Positions 1 through 13,169 of a stretch of 64,000 nucleotides of DNA are shown piece after piece. The DNA comes from Oxytricha trifallax (lineage: Eukaryota; Ciliophora; Spirotrichea; Sporadotrichida; Oxytrichidae), in contig ARYC01002624.1 of assembly GCA_000711775.1 (NCBI GenBank), positions 1-64,000 on the forward strand, read 5' to 3'. The position numbers were made by a program, and so were the translations under genes. How positions within the stretch are numbered: position 1 is the first letter of the stretch; every line of letters starts with the position of its first letter. The notes beneath the pieces are model-generated. The model saw only the letters and a program-made list of their open reading frames with translations, did no database searches and was not told the DNA's origin.

Positions 1-1291
1 GATTTCTTTCTTTCAATTCCACTGATATTTAAGCTATCAGTAAAGAGAAATCCCCCTAATCCATGTAGTCCCACTTTTAAACAAATATCTCCTTGATACT
101 ATTTATCATCGAGTCTAGTTCTTGAAAAGTCTTTGACTAGCTGAGGCACATATTTGAACAAAGTCTCCTACGACATTTATTGGAATCTCGCTGATTAATC
201 TCAAGCCTTTATTCTGTTTCAGTACTTAAATAAAAGGTTTATTCAAGCATTGCAGTGTGTTTGGCAAGAGTCTAATAACTTAGGCGTCAACTTTGAACAG
301 TGAGAATGTTCCAACCATCAATGGAATGATTCCAATGTTTTTGCTGTCTAGCAATACCAACTCTTCTTGTAACTATGAGAACGACTCTACTTCGTTGTTA
401 AATATATAGTTTACCAGCCCCAACGTTTACTCTGAGTTGGGTCTTTAGGCAAGCAATATCATAGAGTTTCTTAATAAATCTTAGTCAATTATTATCATCT
501 CGTTTCAATAGTATAGCAAAGATTAAACAAATAGCCTCGTTTTTATCTAGAGGTCCATCTTTGAGTTCTAGTTCAGTTCGTGGATGAGGCTGAACATTCC
601 GTCGCAAAAAGTTGAGGAACACGTGGTCTTGAGGTTAATTAAGAATTCTAGGAGACTCTGACTGTTTCTTGAACAAATCTCCTCAATGAAATGATATCTC
701 TCTGGTGGCTTTAAAAGCATGTATTCTCGTAGGTAGTTTGAAGTTAGCTCCGATTATATTTTAGCCCGTAGTTAGCTTAAGGGGTAAGCGAGTTCTGTTG
801 GCTGAATGCGCCACTCTTGTTGGTGTAGAAGGGTATGTATTATGATTACGCCTGGCTTATTTCATCTCTTACTTTTCTAGGTACATCCAATCCATTTACA
901 GAGTAGGCTTTGACAGATTTTGAGAAGGAATTTGATGTTTTGTTCAGGATATACTTACTGATGAAGCGAGGCAGATCCTTTGAGTCTTTGAGAACCTTAA
1001 ACTCGTCAAGCTCTAGCAACTTTTCTATATTGTAATTGTGCTAAGGAAGAATCAGCTTCGCCTTGTCGATGAGATGTGGGTGCTCAGCGTCTTTATATAT
1101 AGCTTTCCTCCCTCTTCTCTTTGAGTTATCATCCCTATCTTCTTCGTTGTTTGTAGAGTCCTTGGACTTTGGGGCAACAAATTAATTTCAAGTTTGGAAG
1201 CTGGTTTCATGTTTGATTGTCCAACAATCAAGTCACCATTGAAGTCTTCAATTGAATTGGTGGATTTGTAGCTTAAGTCTTGCTTACTCAT
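1..1291 (-). pseudogene. Unrecognised gene, partial and frame-disrupted
   Basis: Coding-like DNA read leftward from an ATG at 1291 (MSKQDLSYKSTNSIEDFNGD...) and running off the left edge of the window. The opening 40 or so residues are in one frame. After about position 1165 the sensible reading moves to another frame (KDLPRFISKYILN, then VRDEISQ), and it moves again near 800 (YHFIEEICSRN) and near 500 (EAICLIFAILLKRDDNN). TAA and TAG fall at Gln-like places throughout. Base composition is clearly less AT-rich than the DNA to its right. I recognise no domain. At least three frame changes and in-frame TGA codons suggest a decayed paralogue; unremoved germline insertions or assembly indels are alternatives. 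Confidence 0.45.
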
Positions 1292-1299
1292 CTATATTT

Positions 1300-3200
1300 G
1301 CGCTTTTTCTTAATTAACGCGGGCAATTTTCTTAATTTAAATTATTAAGTTTTAATTAAGATTCTTATTTAAATCTTAATTAGTTCTTAATTCATTTTAC
1401 CCAGTCTTAATTACAAAATACCCTGAAAAAGTTGATAAAGCAGTTAGGTCACCCGCCTAGAGATGAGCAGGAAATGCAGGAAGTTGTCAACAGCGAGTGA
1501 TGACAAGGCTTAATCTACCTGCAAAAATTCTGAGTGGCTAGATAAATTGATAGACGACCGCCGATCACCAACAGATTGGTAAAAAAACAGAAAAATTTGG
1601 GCGCTTTTCTTAATTTAAAATTAAGAATTAATTAAGATGACTTAAATTAGGAGGGAAGAATAATAAGAAAATTTAAGAAGCAGTCTGCAATAGTAAGAAG
1701 GGATCATCCAGCTCCATGAACATACTCAAAAAGCTCTAAGGGTTTTATCAACCCTAAATTAAATTGATAAGTCATACCTAGGGGGAGCTTCATCAAATTA
1801 GAAAGCACAATCAAAGACATTCCCACCTTAGTTAATGTAACTTTAGTAATCTAATCACTAGCAACGAATTAATTATATCAAACAATAGAACTAGTTTGTG
1901 AGATCTCTGGAAAAGTCATGGGGTTTGGCTTAGACTAACAGTCTGTGGAAGTTTTTGAATAAAGTGTTTCAGAATATTCATAAAAAGCTCCCCTTTTACT
2001 AGCTAACTATATATACATTCAAAACGTAGATTAATTTTGCATTCAATTTATTTTCAAAAATTTTTACCTTACCAAAAAAGCTTTACTGAGATTATTATTT
2101 ATAAAACCGATCAATATGAAGTGGGATCACAATTTGACTATGGAAATTCATACTCAACAACTGGGTGGTTTTTGTTCATCATGCATGCTATATGTCAAAA
2201 TACATAATTATAAAAGTTAATTTCTAGATTTAATCAATCGTAGAGCGTTGATAATTTCTCAAAGATAATTGAAGCAAATATTTATAAATTAAACTCAAAT
2301 TTATATATATATATATATAAAGATGAAGGTAAAACTTCTGCTTAACTAATATGCTGGCATATTTACAAGAAAATACTAAATAATTGAAATTACAAGATAA
2401 AATCATTAAAGCTTACAACGATGTCTCTTATTCAGAAAAAAATTATTTGAGATAATTTAGGAATCAATAAAAAATATGTTAAAAATTTGAAAATAATAAA
2501 ACCTTCAAATATAGAGTGATATTTAAATAATTTACTTGATTAATTTTTAAAATTATATTTTTATTAAATTTGTTTGATTTATTCTATTTATATTTTTTTT
2601 TTGGTACCAAAGTAATAATCATTTATTATTTCTACTTGGTCCCAAACTTTATATTAAAATTAATATCAAGAATGTTTAAATAAAAAATGAAAAAGAATTA
2701 TTGAAAATAAAATGATTTCTCTTATAAAATTTAATGCAATTTTTAATATATTAAAACATGAATAAATAATGAAAATAGTTCTATATTAACTTAAATAATT
2801 TAAAAAATAAAAAATCTATAAGTATTTAACTAAAAAATGGTATTTATAAATATTAAATAATGTGAATAAATAAATTTCGTAAAGTATAAAAGTAATTTCA
2901 ATTCAAATTTACATTTTCTAAATAATTCCATTTAAATAAAAAATATAAATATAAATATTAGGTTTTGGATGAAGTAGTAAAATATATAGCTTTACTACTA
3001 CGTGCAAATAAAAAAAAATAAATCAAATCAATCAATCAATTTGAAAAAAATTATTTTAAAGATTATTAGATTATTGAAGCATGTTTAAATAATATATTTC
3101 TCTGTTTTTGATGATTTATCAATTCAGAATATTAGTTTATATTTTGACTGAATTTTATTATTAAGAATGATCTTAAAAACAATTAGAATTAAGAGTAATT
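1300..3200. other. AT-rich stretch without a recognisable gene
   Basis: Includes TTAATTAA-rich DNA at 1300-1680, where a short direct repeat (GCGCTTTT followed by TCTTAATTTAA or close variants) occurs near 1291 and 1603. A (TA)n run sits at 2303-2320. Nothing coding is visible from 2000 to 3200. Confidence 0.5.
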
Positions 3201-3235
3201 TCTTAAGTGTCTAGAGATATCCCCAATAAATTTTA

Positions 3236-3623
3236 TTGACTGAGATTGAGAAGTTATATTTGAGAAATCAGCTGAAAGGCATTTATTTTTTTCTGAAATT
3301 ACTGACGCGTAATGCCAAACCTAAACTCACTATCATGAATGTTAGCAATCATTGCCCTGATATTAAAACAATTACTATAAATCTAGAAGACTTACACGTA
3401 GATAGCATTTACATCGATTCCAACGAGTGATGTGATAATAACCTATATTATGATCACTCTGGCCAGAGTTAAATTGATATTACAAATTCAGGTTGATAAT
3501 ATTTGGAAAATAAAAAAACCAAGAATCAGTATGGTAGTATTTGGAGGAAAAAAAGGTGACTGTCTCTCTATTTCTAAAAGAAAATTACCATTCTTGTTCT
3601 TAATGCAGTGGAGCAATTGCTAA
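3236..3623 (+). pseudogene. Fragment of unrecognised protein family X
   Basis: Two coding blocks, 3236-3430 (LTRNAKPKLTIMNVSNHCPD) and 3432-3623 (VVFGGKKGDCLSISKRKLP), lie next to each other in different frames. Both have counterparts in the same order in the decayed gene at 33606-36860: KCQPTLTMHFFINCPSEQ and GIFGGIMQSLPSRENYM. The repeated pairing of a 'P-LT-x(n)-CP' block with an 'FGG-x-L-S' block is the reason to call this protein-coding in origin. The function is unknown. No start or partner exons are evident, so this is a remnant of a larger gene. Confidence 0.4.
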
Positions 3624-3629
3624 AATTGA

Positions 3630-6600
3630 GAATAAACTTTAGAATTCTACAAATTGTATTATTCATTATAAGGATCTTAATGCAGTAATGGCCATTTCAA
3701 AAATTATCATAAGACTCGGAAAGTCATTATTCTTCCCTTAAGAGAAATTTTTCTTTTAGAGTAGTTATGGAAATGAAAAATTATAATAATTTTATTAAGA
3801 CTAATTTCGAACCACTTATTGCATTACTATATTTTAATTTGATAGATAGATTCCAAAAAATTAAATCTTACTTCTACAATAGACACACGCAAATCATCTA
3901 CATGAAATAAAATTGTAGTATTCTCATATTTTAATAATTTTAGATTTAACGTTAATTTTTCTTCTTTTATTGAAAAATTATTCTACCAATGATTGAAATT
4001 CAAACTTTTTCATATTTTTCTTTAAAAATTTTTCATATTTTGCTTCAATAATTTTTACTTGCCTATTATTATCAAAAAACGAAAGCCAAAATAACAACAA
4101 AACTAAACTATTTCTAAAATACACTACTAATAAATTTAATAATCTTAATATCAAATAATTTACTAAACAGACAGCAAGATTTTAATAATAAATCGAGAAA
4201 CAATTACTCTCTATTAATATTATTATTATTATTATTATTATTATAATCAAACATTAAAATATTTTTAATTAAAACATTAAATATATCTTTAATAAACTGT
4301 TTAATTTTAAATAATCTATTGGTATACGTAATTTATAATAAAATGTACTTAAATTTAATAAAATACTTTTATTTTTCATTAAAAAAAGTTATAAACTTAA
4401 TTTGATTAATCATATTGAAATACCACAAATATATCAAAGTAATACTATATGATTTAGCGGCTTAAATTTTTGCAAAAGTATTTATATTTTAATGCAATAA
4501 TAACAAGTTTTAGCTCAATTCAATTTTTAAAGATAAAATTAAGCAGCTATTTTAATGAATAAATAATGAGTTTATTTCTAGTTAATTGAATTGATTACAG
4601 TAAATATATAGAAAAGTATAGTTACTCCATTTATTGAATGAAGTATTAACAGATTTTAAGGTATATTAAAAACCTATTGCTAAGTTTATTTTTTAATTAT
4701 GGTAGAAACTGAAGAAATGTAAAATGAAAATAATCTTCATTAAATCATGGTTTTACAAGAATTATAAGCAGATTACATAGATAATCTTTAAAAGTATATA
4801 AAATAACATGAAAAAGCAAGAAATGTTTTTTAATTTAAATAGGACATGTTTATTTACCAAATGACATGCTGAAGTCTTAGATTTTGATTATTTCAAGGAG
4901 ACTTATAATGTGAATTATTAAATTTTAAAACTCTTCTGATATTAGCCCTGCGAATGAATAATAGCCCAGTCAAGGACTTTACAGTAAAAATTAAAATTAC
5001 AATATATCAATTTATAAATGCCCCCAATTTGATAAAAACTGGTTTTCTACCATTTCTAATTTAAAATAATAATAAATGAGTTAATATATCACTATTGGCA
5101 GATACAATATAACTATATTTGAGTTTTAACTATTTTTGTAATGATTACACTGCAATCAATTTTATACCATTTTATATTGTTCAAATTAAATAGTTTAAAT
5201 GTGTTCATAGGGAATACAAACAAAAAAATAATTATTTATTAGTTCCTTTCTTGCAATTGAAAGTATCCATATCATTTGAAATGAATTACTTTTAGTGTGG
5301 TCATAGGTATGCCTTTGAAACTGCTTATTAAAGTCATTCACAGAGACGTTTACATACAAAAAAGATTAATAGTAAAAAATCATTTAACAACTTACATACA
5401 TAACAAATGAAAAGGTACTTCATCACTAATTGTTTTAAGTGTTATTCAATAACAATTAATCATAAAACTATCTAAGTATTTACTAATTTATAGATAGATA
5501 CTGAAAATTTAGCATTAAATTGACTTAAATTAATCAGAACTGAAAGCAGAATGAGTTTTTGCCTATATCCAGTGAAATGCAATAACAACAGCAAATAATA
5601 GGCTGACTATCAAGTTAGACAGTGGGTTCATTGTAACAACCCACTCCCCCTCTAAAATATTTTCGAAGCTTTCAAGCCATCCACTTTAGCAGATTAAAAT
5701 CAAAATGATTTATTTATTATGTGTCTTGGATTATTTTAGTGTCTAGATCTTAATGCTCAAGTTAATTTATTCTGAAATTAAACAAAACAATAGATAAATT
5801 TATTTATTTGATTGATTTTATTTACCTATATATATATAATGAATAAACAAATTAAATTTAAGTATTGAATCATCAACTTAAAATATTTAAGGTAATATCA
5901 ACGATATTTTATAACAAAATTATATGCTTTCATTAATGCTGTAAGTTTATATTATTAAAAAATATATTTGGAAATCATAAATAACTAATCTATTATCATT
6001 AATGAATATACAATTTGAGATAGTCTATAAATTTATATGATTAATATTTTTAAGTAGAATTTAAGATGTAGTCATACCGAAAATTGACAACAAAGTTGGT
6101 TGTAAAAAAATCTGAATTACAATTAGTTTTAGTTAGTTTTAAGGCTGAAAATCTTTTTACCTGAATAAGCTAAGAAATATTGCGTTCGTTGTAAATTTAG
6201 TTTATTAAAAAATGATTCTTATAAACATAAATATAAATATTTCTATGAATTTAAATATAAAATTTTTACTGATTTGTTATAATTATTTGATTATTTGAGT
6301 GAATGCCATATAGCTATCAAAGTAGTAGTTGACATCTCTATAAATATTAGGTTGTCAACAAGATTGTTCATACTATTAATTAAATCATAAACTAAAAGTG
6401 AATAATATGATTAGTAAAGTTAATAAATAATTCAGTTCTAATTGACATTTTTATTTAAAATAACATAATCAATACATATTCCATGTTTATGGTTTAAAAT
6501 AATTAAAATTATTATTAATTTTCAAAATAAAATCACTTTTAAATGGTTAATCAACAAATTAAACTTTTAATAAGAATATTATATATTCGAATACTATGAA

Positions 6601-7470
6601 ATCATATTGGATATCTTGAAAATAATTATAACTTATATCTTTATTTATTAGAAGAATATTTTTTATATGCAAAACCTAAATGTTTCAATTAATTATAAAA
6701 TATTATCATATTAATCAATATTTACTGATTCCTTTCTATATTTCAGTTTTCATTCAATATAATTATCTCAAACTCTTCATGTTAAAGATCACATTTATCC
6801 GCTATATTAATACTTTGAGAAACTGTTCACTATCGCCTTCAAATTGCCAGTGACTATCTTCTTCGGAATTAGATGGTTACAGCAGCAGTAGCAGATAGTA
6901 CAGTCCATTTCTTGATCAATTTGAGAAACTCGATGTTATCAATCTAACAGTCAAGTTTATTCCCTTAAACTTAAGGGCAGGGACAACGTGCTTACTGTTA
7001 ATGAAAATGGTGTAAATCTATCGATAAGAGCAATCTAAGTGAAAAATAAAAGCTTCAATGTGGTATTGTTCATTAGATGAAAATTGTGCTTGATGATGTT
7101 GTAATGTATATCCTATATATAGCTCCTTACATTAATAATATATAAAAAAAATATTGTCAAAGTCAGTGAAGTTGTACATTAATTTCAATAAAATAGTGAT
7201 TGCTCTTGTATTATGAATAACCTCAATTGAGTTTCAACTTTGGATAGTAATGTTCATGATTTGAATGAGAATCGCTTTTTTGTTAACATTTTTGGAATTC
7301 TTTTTACTGTGTGTTAAATGTGTTTGTAATTAAACAATAATCAAATAAATCTAATTAAATTATGACATCAAATTCATATTAATAGTTTGGATAATAATTA
7401 AAGATAAAATTATATGTAAAATTACTAAATAGTACTGTATAAATAACTAATTGCATTTCTTTAAAATTTA
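3630..7470. other. AT-rich stretch without a recognisable gene
   Basis: Very AT-rich, with a (TAT)n microsatellite at about 4216-4242 and TA runs near 5827. A slightly more GC-rich patch at 6800-7030 may be a coding remnant, but I could not identify one. Nothing else is supported. Confidence 0.5.
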
Positions 7471-10400
7471 TACTCTTATTTTCTCTCTTCTTGTTGTTTT
7501 ATTTCCTCTTTCTCATTCATTTTCTGTTTATTGTTTATCCCTTCTGTTCTAGCATCTTCTTTTCCTCTCATTTCCAGTCTTTCACGTCTTATTTTGCTTG
7601 GTTCCCCGAAATTATTATGTTTATTCCTAAGTGGTCTTGGACTAGTTCGAGTTTCCCTACTCCTTTTGCTGGCTTTTTGCGTAATTTCTTCACCGTAATT
7701 TGTCCGTGAGAATAAGTATTCTTTGGCTTCAGCTCAATACTCGATTATTTTGCTGAATCTACCCTTTTAGTCTACTAAAAATAGTTCTAATTCCATTTCT
7801 GTTCAGTTTTTCAGAACTAGCTCATCCCATTCGTTGACATGTGATATATTGTACGTATTTTGAGTTCCGACTAAATTGTGTTTCGTTCTTTATTTCTCTA
7901 AATATCTCTATCTTTTTTGGATTTGTATTTTTGGTATGGTTTTAACTCTTTACTCTTAAATCTTATCAATCTCCTTCTTTAAAATAATTATTGGATTCCT
8001 TATTTTTTATTTAAATAATTCTGAATTTTAATTATAATTGTCTCTACATATTACTTTTTATACTTCATGTTTTGTTAATTTATATTTGTAGATGTTTAGA
8101 TTCTTCATTCGAGCTCTACGTTTAAGTTTTTAGCATTGATTTGTTGTTTTTTCATATAAGTCACTTTGAAAAACTTTTTCTTCTAAAAGTAGCCCTGAAT
8201 TTCTAGACCTTAAATTATTTCGTAAAACCAGACCATGTTTTCAATGATTTCTTTTTGAGTTTAAAGTTTAAGTCTATTAACCTATAGTCTCATTAGGTAT
8301 AATAAAATCTTGTTAGGTCCCCAGCTTCGTTCATAAATTTACAACTATTTGTTAGGACTGAAGTTAAGATTTTTTGTTTTGATGTTGCAGCAGTGGCACA
8401 TAGCAAAATTTACAATAGGTGGTACTTCCTTTATTTATTCCCTTCATTGTTTTCATCACATTCTTCAATAAAATGTTATTTTTATTATATGTAGCTCCTG
8501 CATCTTTTCTTAGATTTGATTTGTAATATCTTTGGGGTTTATGTATTTATCTAGATTATTCTTCTTTTTCTATATGCTATTCAAAACTAATTGTTCTATT
8601 ATTTCCCTCATTTCATTTTCCTTAAGTTGTATGGTGTAGTGAAGAATTCTATTTGGTATAGCAATAGGGAATTTTATTGCAATCCTCAACAACTACATCT
8701 CTATCTTATTTTTTCCTTCTAGTTTTACATAATAAGTGTCACCTAATCTAGTGTATATCTATAAAATATGAGTGATATTAATAAGGCAACTATTTTTGAA
8801 AGCAAAATATTGCAATGTTGGATTTGATTAGACTATATTAAAAGTAGATTTTTTTAATCTTCCCAGGTTTTTCATTAATGTTTTTGGGTCTAACTATATT
8901 CTCATACCCATGTATCTAATTAATTATATTTTTTTTTAATCTTATTGATGTATTTGAATTCATTCGAGTCATTCATTAATAACTTCTTTTTTCATACTTT
9001 AAAATTGTGAGTTATTCCAAATTCTTTGGAGCATTTTAGTATTCTTACCACTTATTGTTTTCTTTTACATATATGAAAATTTTATCTGTAAATGCTATAA
9101 GATATTCTTAATATATTAGTAAATTAAGATCTTTTTTTTTGGTACACAGCATCTTTTAGATAAACATTGAAAAGCATAGGAGATAGTTTACTTCATTGTG
9201 ACACTCCTTTTTCTGACTAAATTCTTTTCATTCATATACTATTTTGTTACCTTTTTATACTTCTTCAATAAATCTGACTAATTTTATCACTACCGTCATG
9301 ATTCTGTTTCCCTAAATTTTGTATAAAAATCTAAAGATATGGATTCATGCGTGTGATTTCTTTTCTTTGAATCAATTCTGGTAATTTCTTGTTTCTAGAA
9401 ACCCTCTTTTCTATTCATATATTAAGTTTACAATTACTTTTTTCGACTAATTTGCTTTGATTTGACTGCCTCAATAGGTCTAATTTTGTTAACTTCAGGG
9501 TATTATTAGCATTCGTTTTACTCAATAGAACTAGTCTGCTTTCCTTCATATATTTAGGTGATATCTTAAAATTTATTTATTAAGATATTTTCATGCTACT
9601 ACCTGTTTAAGTTTATCAGCCTTTGCTAGCATTTTACCATCGAATCCGTCTTGCCCTAAGCTTGCTTAAGTTTGAATTCCGTCATAATTTATAATTATGC
9701 TCGCTTCATTGCAGAAATCCTGTGTAGGAGGTTCATGAACCATCACTTAGTCCCCATGTTTCTTCTTTGTTTGCCTCTCATTTAACTTCTTTCATCTTTA
9801 AAAAATGAAATAAAAAATTACAGTTTCTTTTTCATGATCTATTCTCCAGGTACCCTTTCATCTCTTATCGTGAATCATTTAATTGGATATGCTTATTTTT
9901 TGTTTTCTTTTGTAAATCTTTTATAAGGCAGAGGAAACCTTAAGATCGCTCCATCATAGACAGTGTTCCATATTTCTAATTGCTTCTTTCACTGCTCTTA
10001 ATGTTTACTGTAGTTGTTTGATATATAATTCTTTTCAGCACATTAAATTGATTTTTTGTACATCTCTTTTTTTACTTTGCTTTTCTAGTTAATCTTAGAA
10101 ATATTTCCTTCTTTTTATTTTAAATCTTCAGCTTTTATTGCTTTGCCTTCTTCTAAGAATGTTTTCCCACACTATTTTCTAGAGTATGAAATTCTAATCG
10201 TATTCTCTCTATCCATCATCTACAAACCGTTTTCTTGTAATTTAATTTTAATTTGTACAAATAGTAACTTGACATTTTCCAGATTATTTTCGTGATTTAA
10301 TTCCCATTCAATTGTTTTTACATTAAATAATATTTAATCTAATTAGTTGCCTCTTATGTGGATTTCAACTCCTTCTGGTATCAATTATTTTAATCCTTCT

Positions 10401-10715
10401 TACTTAAGTCTTTTGCTAAACTCTTTTAATGTGAAACTTTAAGTCTTCCATCACTATTAGTTTTATATATCGAATTTTTGTAATATCAAATGGATTTGTA
10501 TATTTTGATGTTCCGATGTTCTTTAAATTCTTAGTTTTAGTATGTAGGTATGTGCACGTTGATTATATTTAAAATGGTTCCATGTCACTTATTATCTTAA
10601 AGTCTTTATTGTCTATATTGTCTATTCCCCACTGTTAAGAGTGTAATATCCCTCCATTTGTTTCTAGTTTTGTTTATGTTATTTGTTGACTAATATCTGC
10701 TAAAATTTTTTTATA

Positions 10716-12235
10716 ATATTGATAAAATACATAGAAATAGTAAAAATAGAGAACTTCAAATGCATTCTATATTTATATAAACATAACTGTAATGATTTTG
10801 ATAAAGTTATACTTTTAGTTTGATGTTTATTAAGATTATTTATTTTTATTAAATTTAATTATATTTTATAGAATGTCTGCTTAACATCAAACCTCTTCAG
10901 AATTTTACAAAGCCAAGAAGAATCAACAAACTTCCAGATTTCACTAACTATCCAGTAGAATACTGACTTTTAAATCTAGACCTAATTATCATATTGAAAT
11001 CAGCTTTACAGAAGCAAACACTCCAACATTTTCACGATAACGCACTAATTGATGATGCAATATTGAGTAAAAATGGATATTCCTAACAATACAACGCAGG
11101 AGGTAATGTTATACAACAATGAAACTTAGTTTTAAATTTATGGCAATTTGAGTTTCAGCATTCCTTCACTTATTGGATCTATTATGAAACTATGCAACAA
11201 ACTACAACTTTAGATTTGGAGAGAGAGATTAAGCAAAATGCATTATTACCGTTAGTAAAAGTGGAAGAAGCGAAATATTGATTAGTTAAACTTCAATAGT
11301 ATAAGGCTTAAGATTTCTGGGAGTTGGATTAATTCTTGAAGATCAAGATAGATTGAAAATGGTTCAACTGCTCATTTGGTAATAAAATACAACTAGATTA
11401 ATAATTTATACATAGGTCACTGATGATGCTACTAAGCCAATGTGGGAAAAGGTGAAGCCAAGAATTTTGCTGAAAGGATGGGTCATTAGAATGAATAAAG
11501 GATTTTCTCATAAGCTCTGCGAAAACTTAACAGTGGTTATGATTGAAAATAAATTCTAGTAAGAGATAGATATCCATAATATTAGTTATAGTAATTGAGC
11601 TGAGTGGAGACATGGCACCAGATTTGGACAAGAAATCCAGAGATTAAGATGTAGTTGAGGAAATCAAAGAAGATCTTATTCAAGTATTGAAGTTGTCAGT
11701 TGATGTGAAAATGAACTACCATCAATTCAACCTAGAGGCACCCTAATATAAGATATAGCCTCAATGTAACTTGAGTCATGGTCAAGGATAACGCAGATAG
11801 AAGAGAAAAGTAGACCATATAGAGGTGACTACAGAATTTAGTAAGTGATGGGGAGAACTAACAACAATTTCAAAAATAATAATAAAAATTATATTAGCAG
11901 GAAAATAGACTAAATAAAATTTGCAACAACAAAGATACACAAGCCTAAGAATACAAGTGTAAAACTCACATTTTTTGAGGGAGCTAATTGAGGATTTATG
12001 AATGAGAAGAAGTAACAAAAGCATTATAAAAAACCTAAATGATAATGAAAAAATACTTTAAAATGTACTTCTGCATTTTATTACTATAATAAACAACAAA
12101 TTAATATATACTAGAGTTATTCTGCATCAAACTAAAAGTATAACTTTATCAAAATCATTACAGTTATGTTTATATAAATATAGAATGCATTTGAAGTTCT
12201 CTATTTTTACTATTTTTTATGTATTTTATCAATAT
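10716..12235. mobile_element. 1.5 kb inverted-repeat element inserted in the LINE
   Basis: The ends are 110 bp inverted repeats, 10716-10825 and 12125-12235, starting ATATTGATAAAATACAT and finishing in ...AGTTTGATG. The arms differ at only a few positions, so the element is much younger than the LINE that it splits. The interior is less AT-rich than its surroundings and carries a coding core of its own (10873-11848). No transposase motif is recognisable, so it may be a non-autonomous DNA transposon that carries a gene segment, or an autonomous one of an unfamiliar family. I could not define a target-site duplication. Confidence 0.65.
10873..11848 (+). CDS. Unrecognised coding core of the inverted-repeat element
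   Basis: Begins at ATG 10873 (MSAQHQTSSEFYKAKKNQQ...) just inside the left arm and ends at a TGA at 11846-11848 (IEVTTEFSK). Well-formed blocks are joined by frame changes. A GT-AG segment at about 11380-11416 could be a short intron between the second and third blocks. Readable blocks include LDLEREIKQNALLPLVKVEE, then VTDDATKPMWEKVKPRILL, then DVVEEIKEDLIQVLKLSVDV. Two in-frame TGA codons fall before LVKLQQYK and before KWFN, at places where Trp would fit. No known domain was recognised. Exon limits are uncertain. Confidence 0.4.
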
Positions 12236-12738
12236 AGTTTCTTTAAGGGCTATGAAGTCTTGTCTCTTGTCCTTTATATCTTTCATCATTTGTTCTTACT
12301 TCATTTGAAGTTTCATCTTCTGACAGTTTGCATACAGATTCTTAATTCAACGTACTGAGCTGCTTTTTTCTTATTTTGTATGTAAATTTTATTATCTTTT
12401 TACTTAGCTGGCTTTCTGAAACAAATCTTTCACATTCCTTCTAACCAATCCCTCAACTTATCTTTATGGTTGGTGGAAAACTAAGCTGCAGATTGTTTTC
12501 AAATGCAATAGAAAAAACTGTTAAAATGCTTATAACAATTTTTATTAAAGGTTACTTGAACATTTAGGTCTTTTTGGATTTAATTAGCTTAAGTATATTA
12601 TGAGATATTCAAAATAGTCTTGAATTTATTTCTATGAATGAAATTTCGTGTGTTCTTCACTTTTTATATATTTGGCCTGTCTCCTTCATTTTATATTAAT
12701 AGTTTAATTAAAACTTTTTATATCTTAGACCTATTTAT

Positions 12739-13160
12739 ATATTGGAGGAATACATTCGATTTGGGAAAATGAATTAAAATGAAATTAATTAAATATTAAA
12801 ATCACAGCAGTTATGAAATCCAAAGTGACTTAAAATTCAAATATAAGTTGATTCTACGGTAGATCCCGCAATTTTAGTTGGATTCTACTATAGAAAAAAT
12901 TCTTGAATCATATCAGGAAGCGAGATATTTTGATTTTAAGCTAGCACCCAAAAATAGTAAAAAGGTTTTTCTATCTTAGTAGAAGAAATAAAATCATTAT
13001 AGCAATAACAACCACCGTCTTAAATTTAATGCGCTATCCATAGAGTATAATATTGTGAGGGTTTGGAGACATTTTCCAAAAACATAACTGAAGGTAATTA
13101 ATAATAAATTAATTTTAATTTTAATTCATTTTCCCAAAGCGAACGTATTCCTACAATATT
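12739..13160. mobile_element. MITE family A, copy 1
   Basis: A palindrome-ended, roughly 420 bp element. The left end reads ATTGGAGGAATACATTCGAT and the right end is its reverse complement with small changes (CGTATTCCTACAATAT). An A+T-rich subterminal arm TTTGGGAAAATGAATTAAAA is present on both sides. Its interior shares long blocks with copy 3 (57884-58257): AAATCCAAAGTGACT, GGAAGCGAGATATTTTGATT and ATGCGCTATCCA. It has no coding capacity. Flanking ATATT/AATAT may include the target site. Confidence 0.75.
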
Positions 13161-13169
13161 CTACTGTTT

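Larger units (their letters stand above)
7480..12480 (-). mobile_element. Decayed LINE (APE-type endonuclease plus reverse transcriptase)
   Basis: Minus-strand coding remnant of a non-LTR retrotransposon, interrupted by an inverted-repeat element at 10716-12235. From its 5' side: a lysine/glutamine-rich segment at 12480-12250 ends in KDKRQDFIALKET, which resembles the opening of the LINE endonuclease domain. After the insertion come degenerate endonuclease-like residues (10680-10300). The reverse transcriptase follows: near 9190 it reads GVSQ(TGA)SKLSPMLFNVYLKD, matching the family block RGVPQGSxLSPLLFNxYLxD with a Gly codon turned into TGA. Near 9100 IAFTDK stands where the catalytic (F/Y)ADD block is expected. 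Frame changes are frequent and the YADD site is lost, so it is dead. The 3' end near 7480 is approximate and no poly-A tail or target duplication was found. Confidence 0.7.

Noticed and set aside
7491-7709. Hydrophobic plus-strand ORF
   Set aside because: Complement of a Lys/Glu-rich tail of the minus-strand LINE remnant; T-rich strand makes false membrane proteins.
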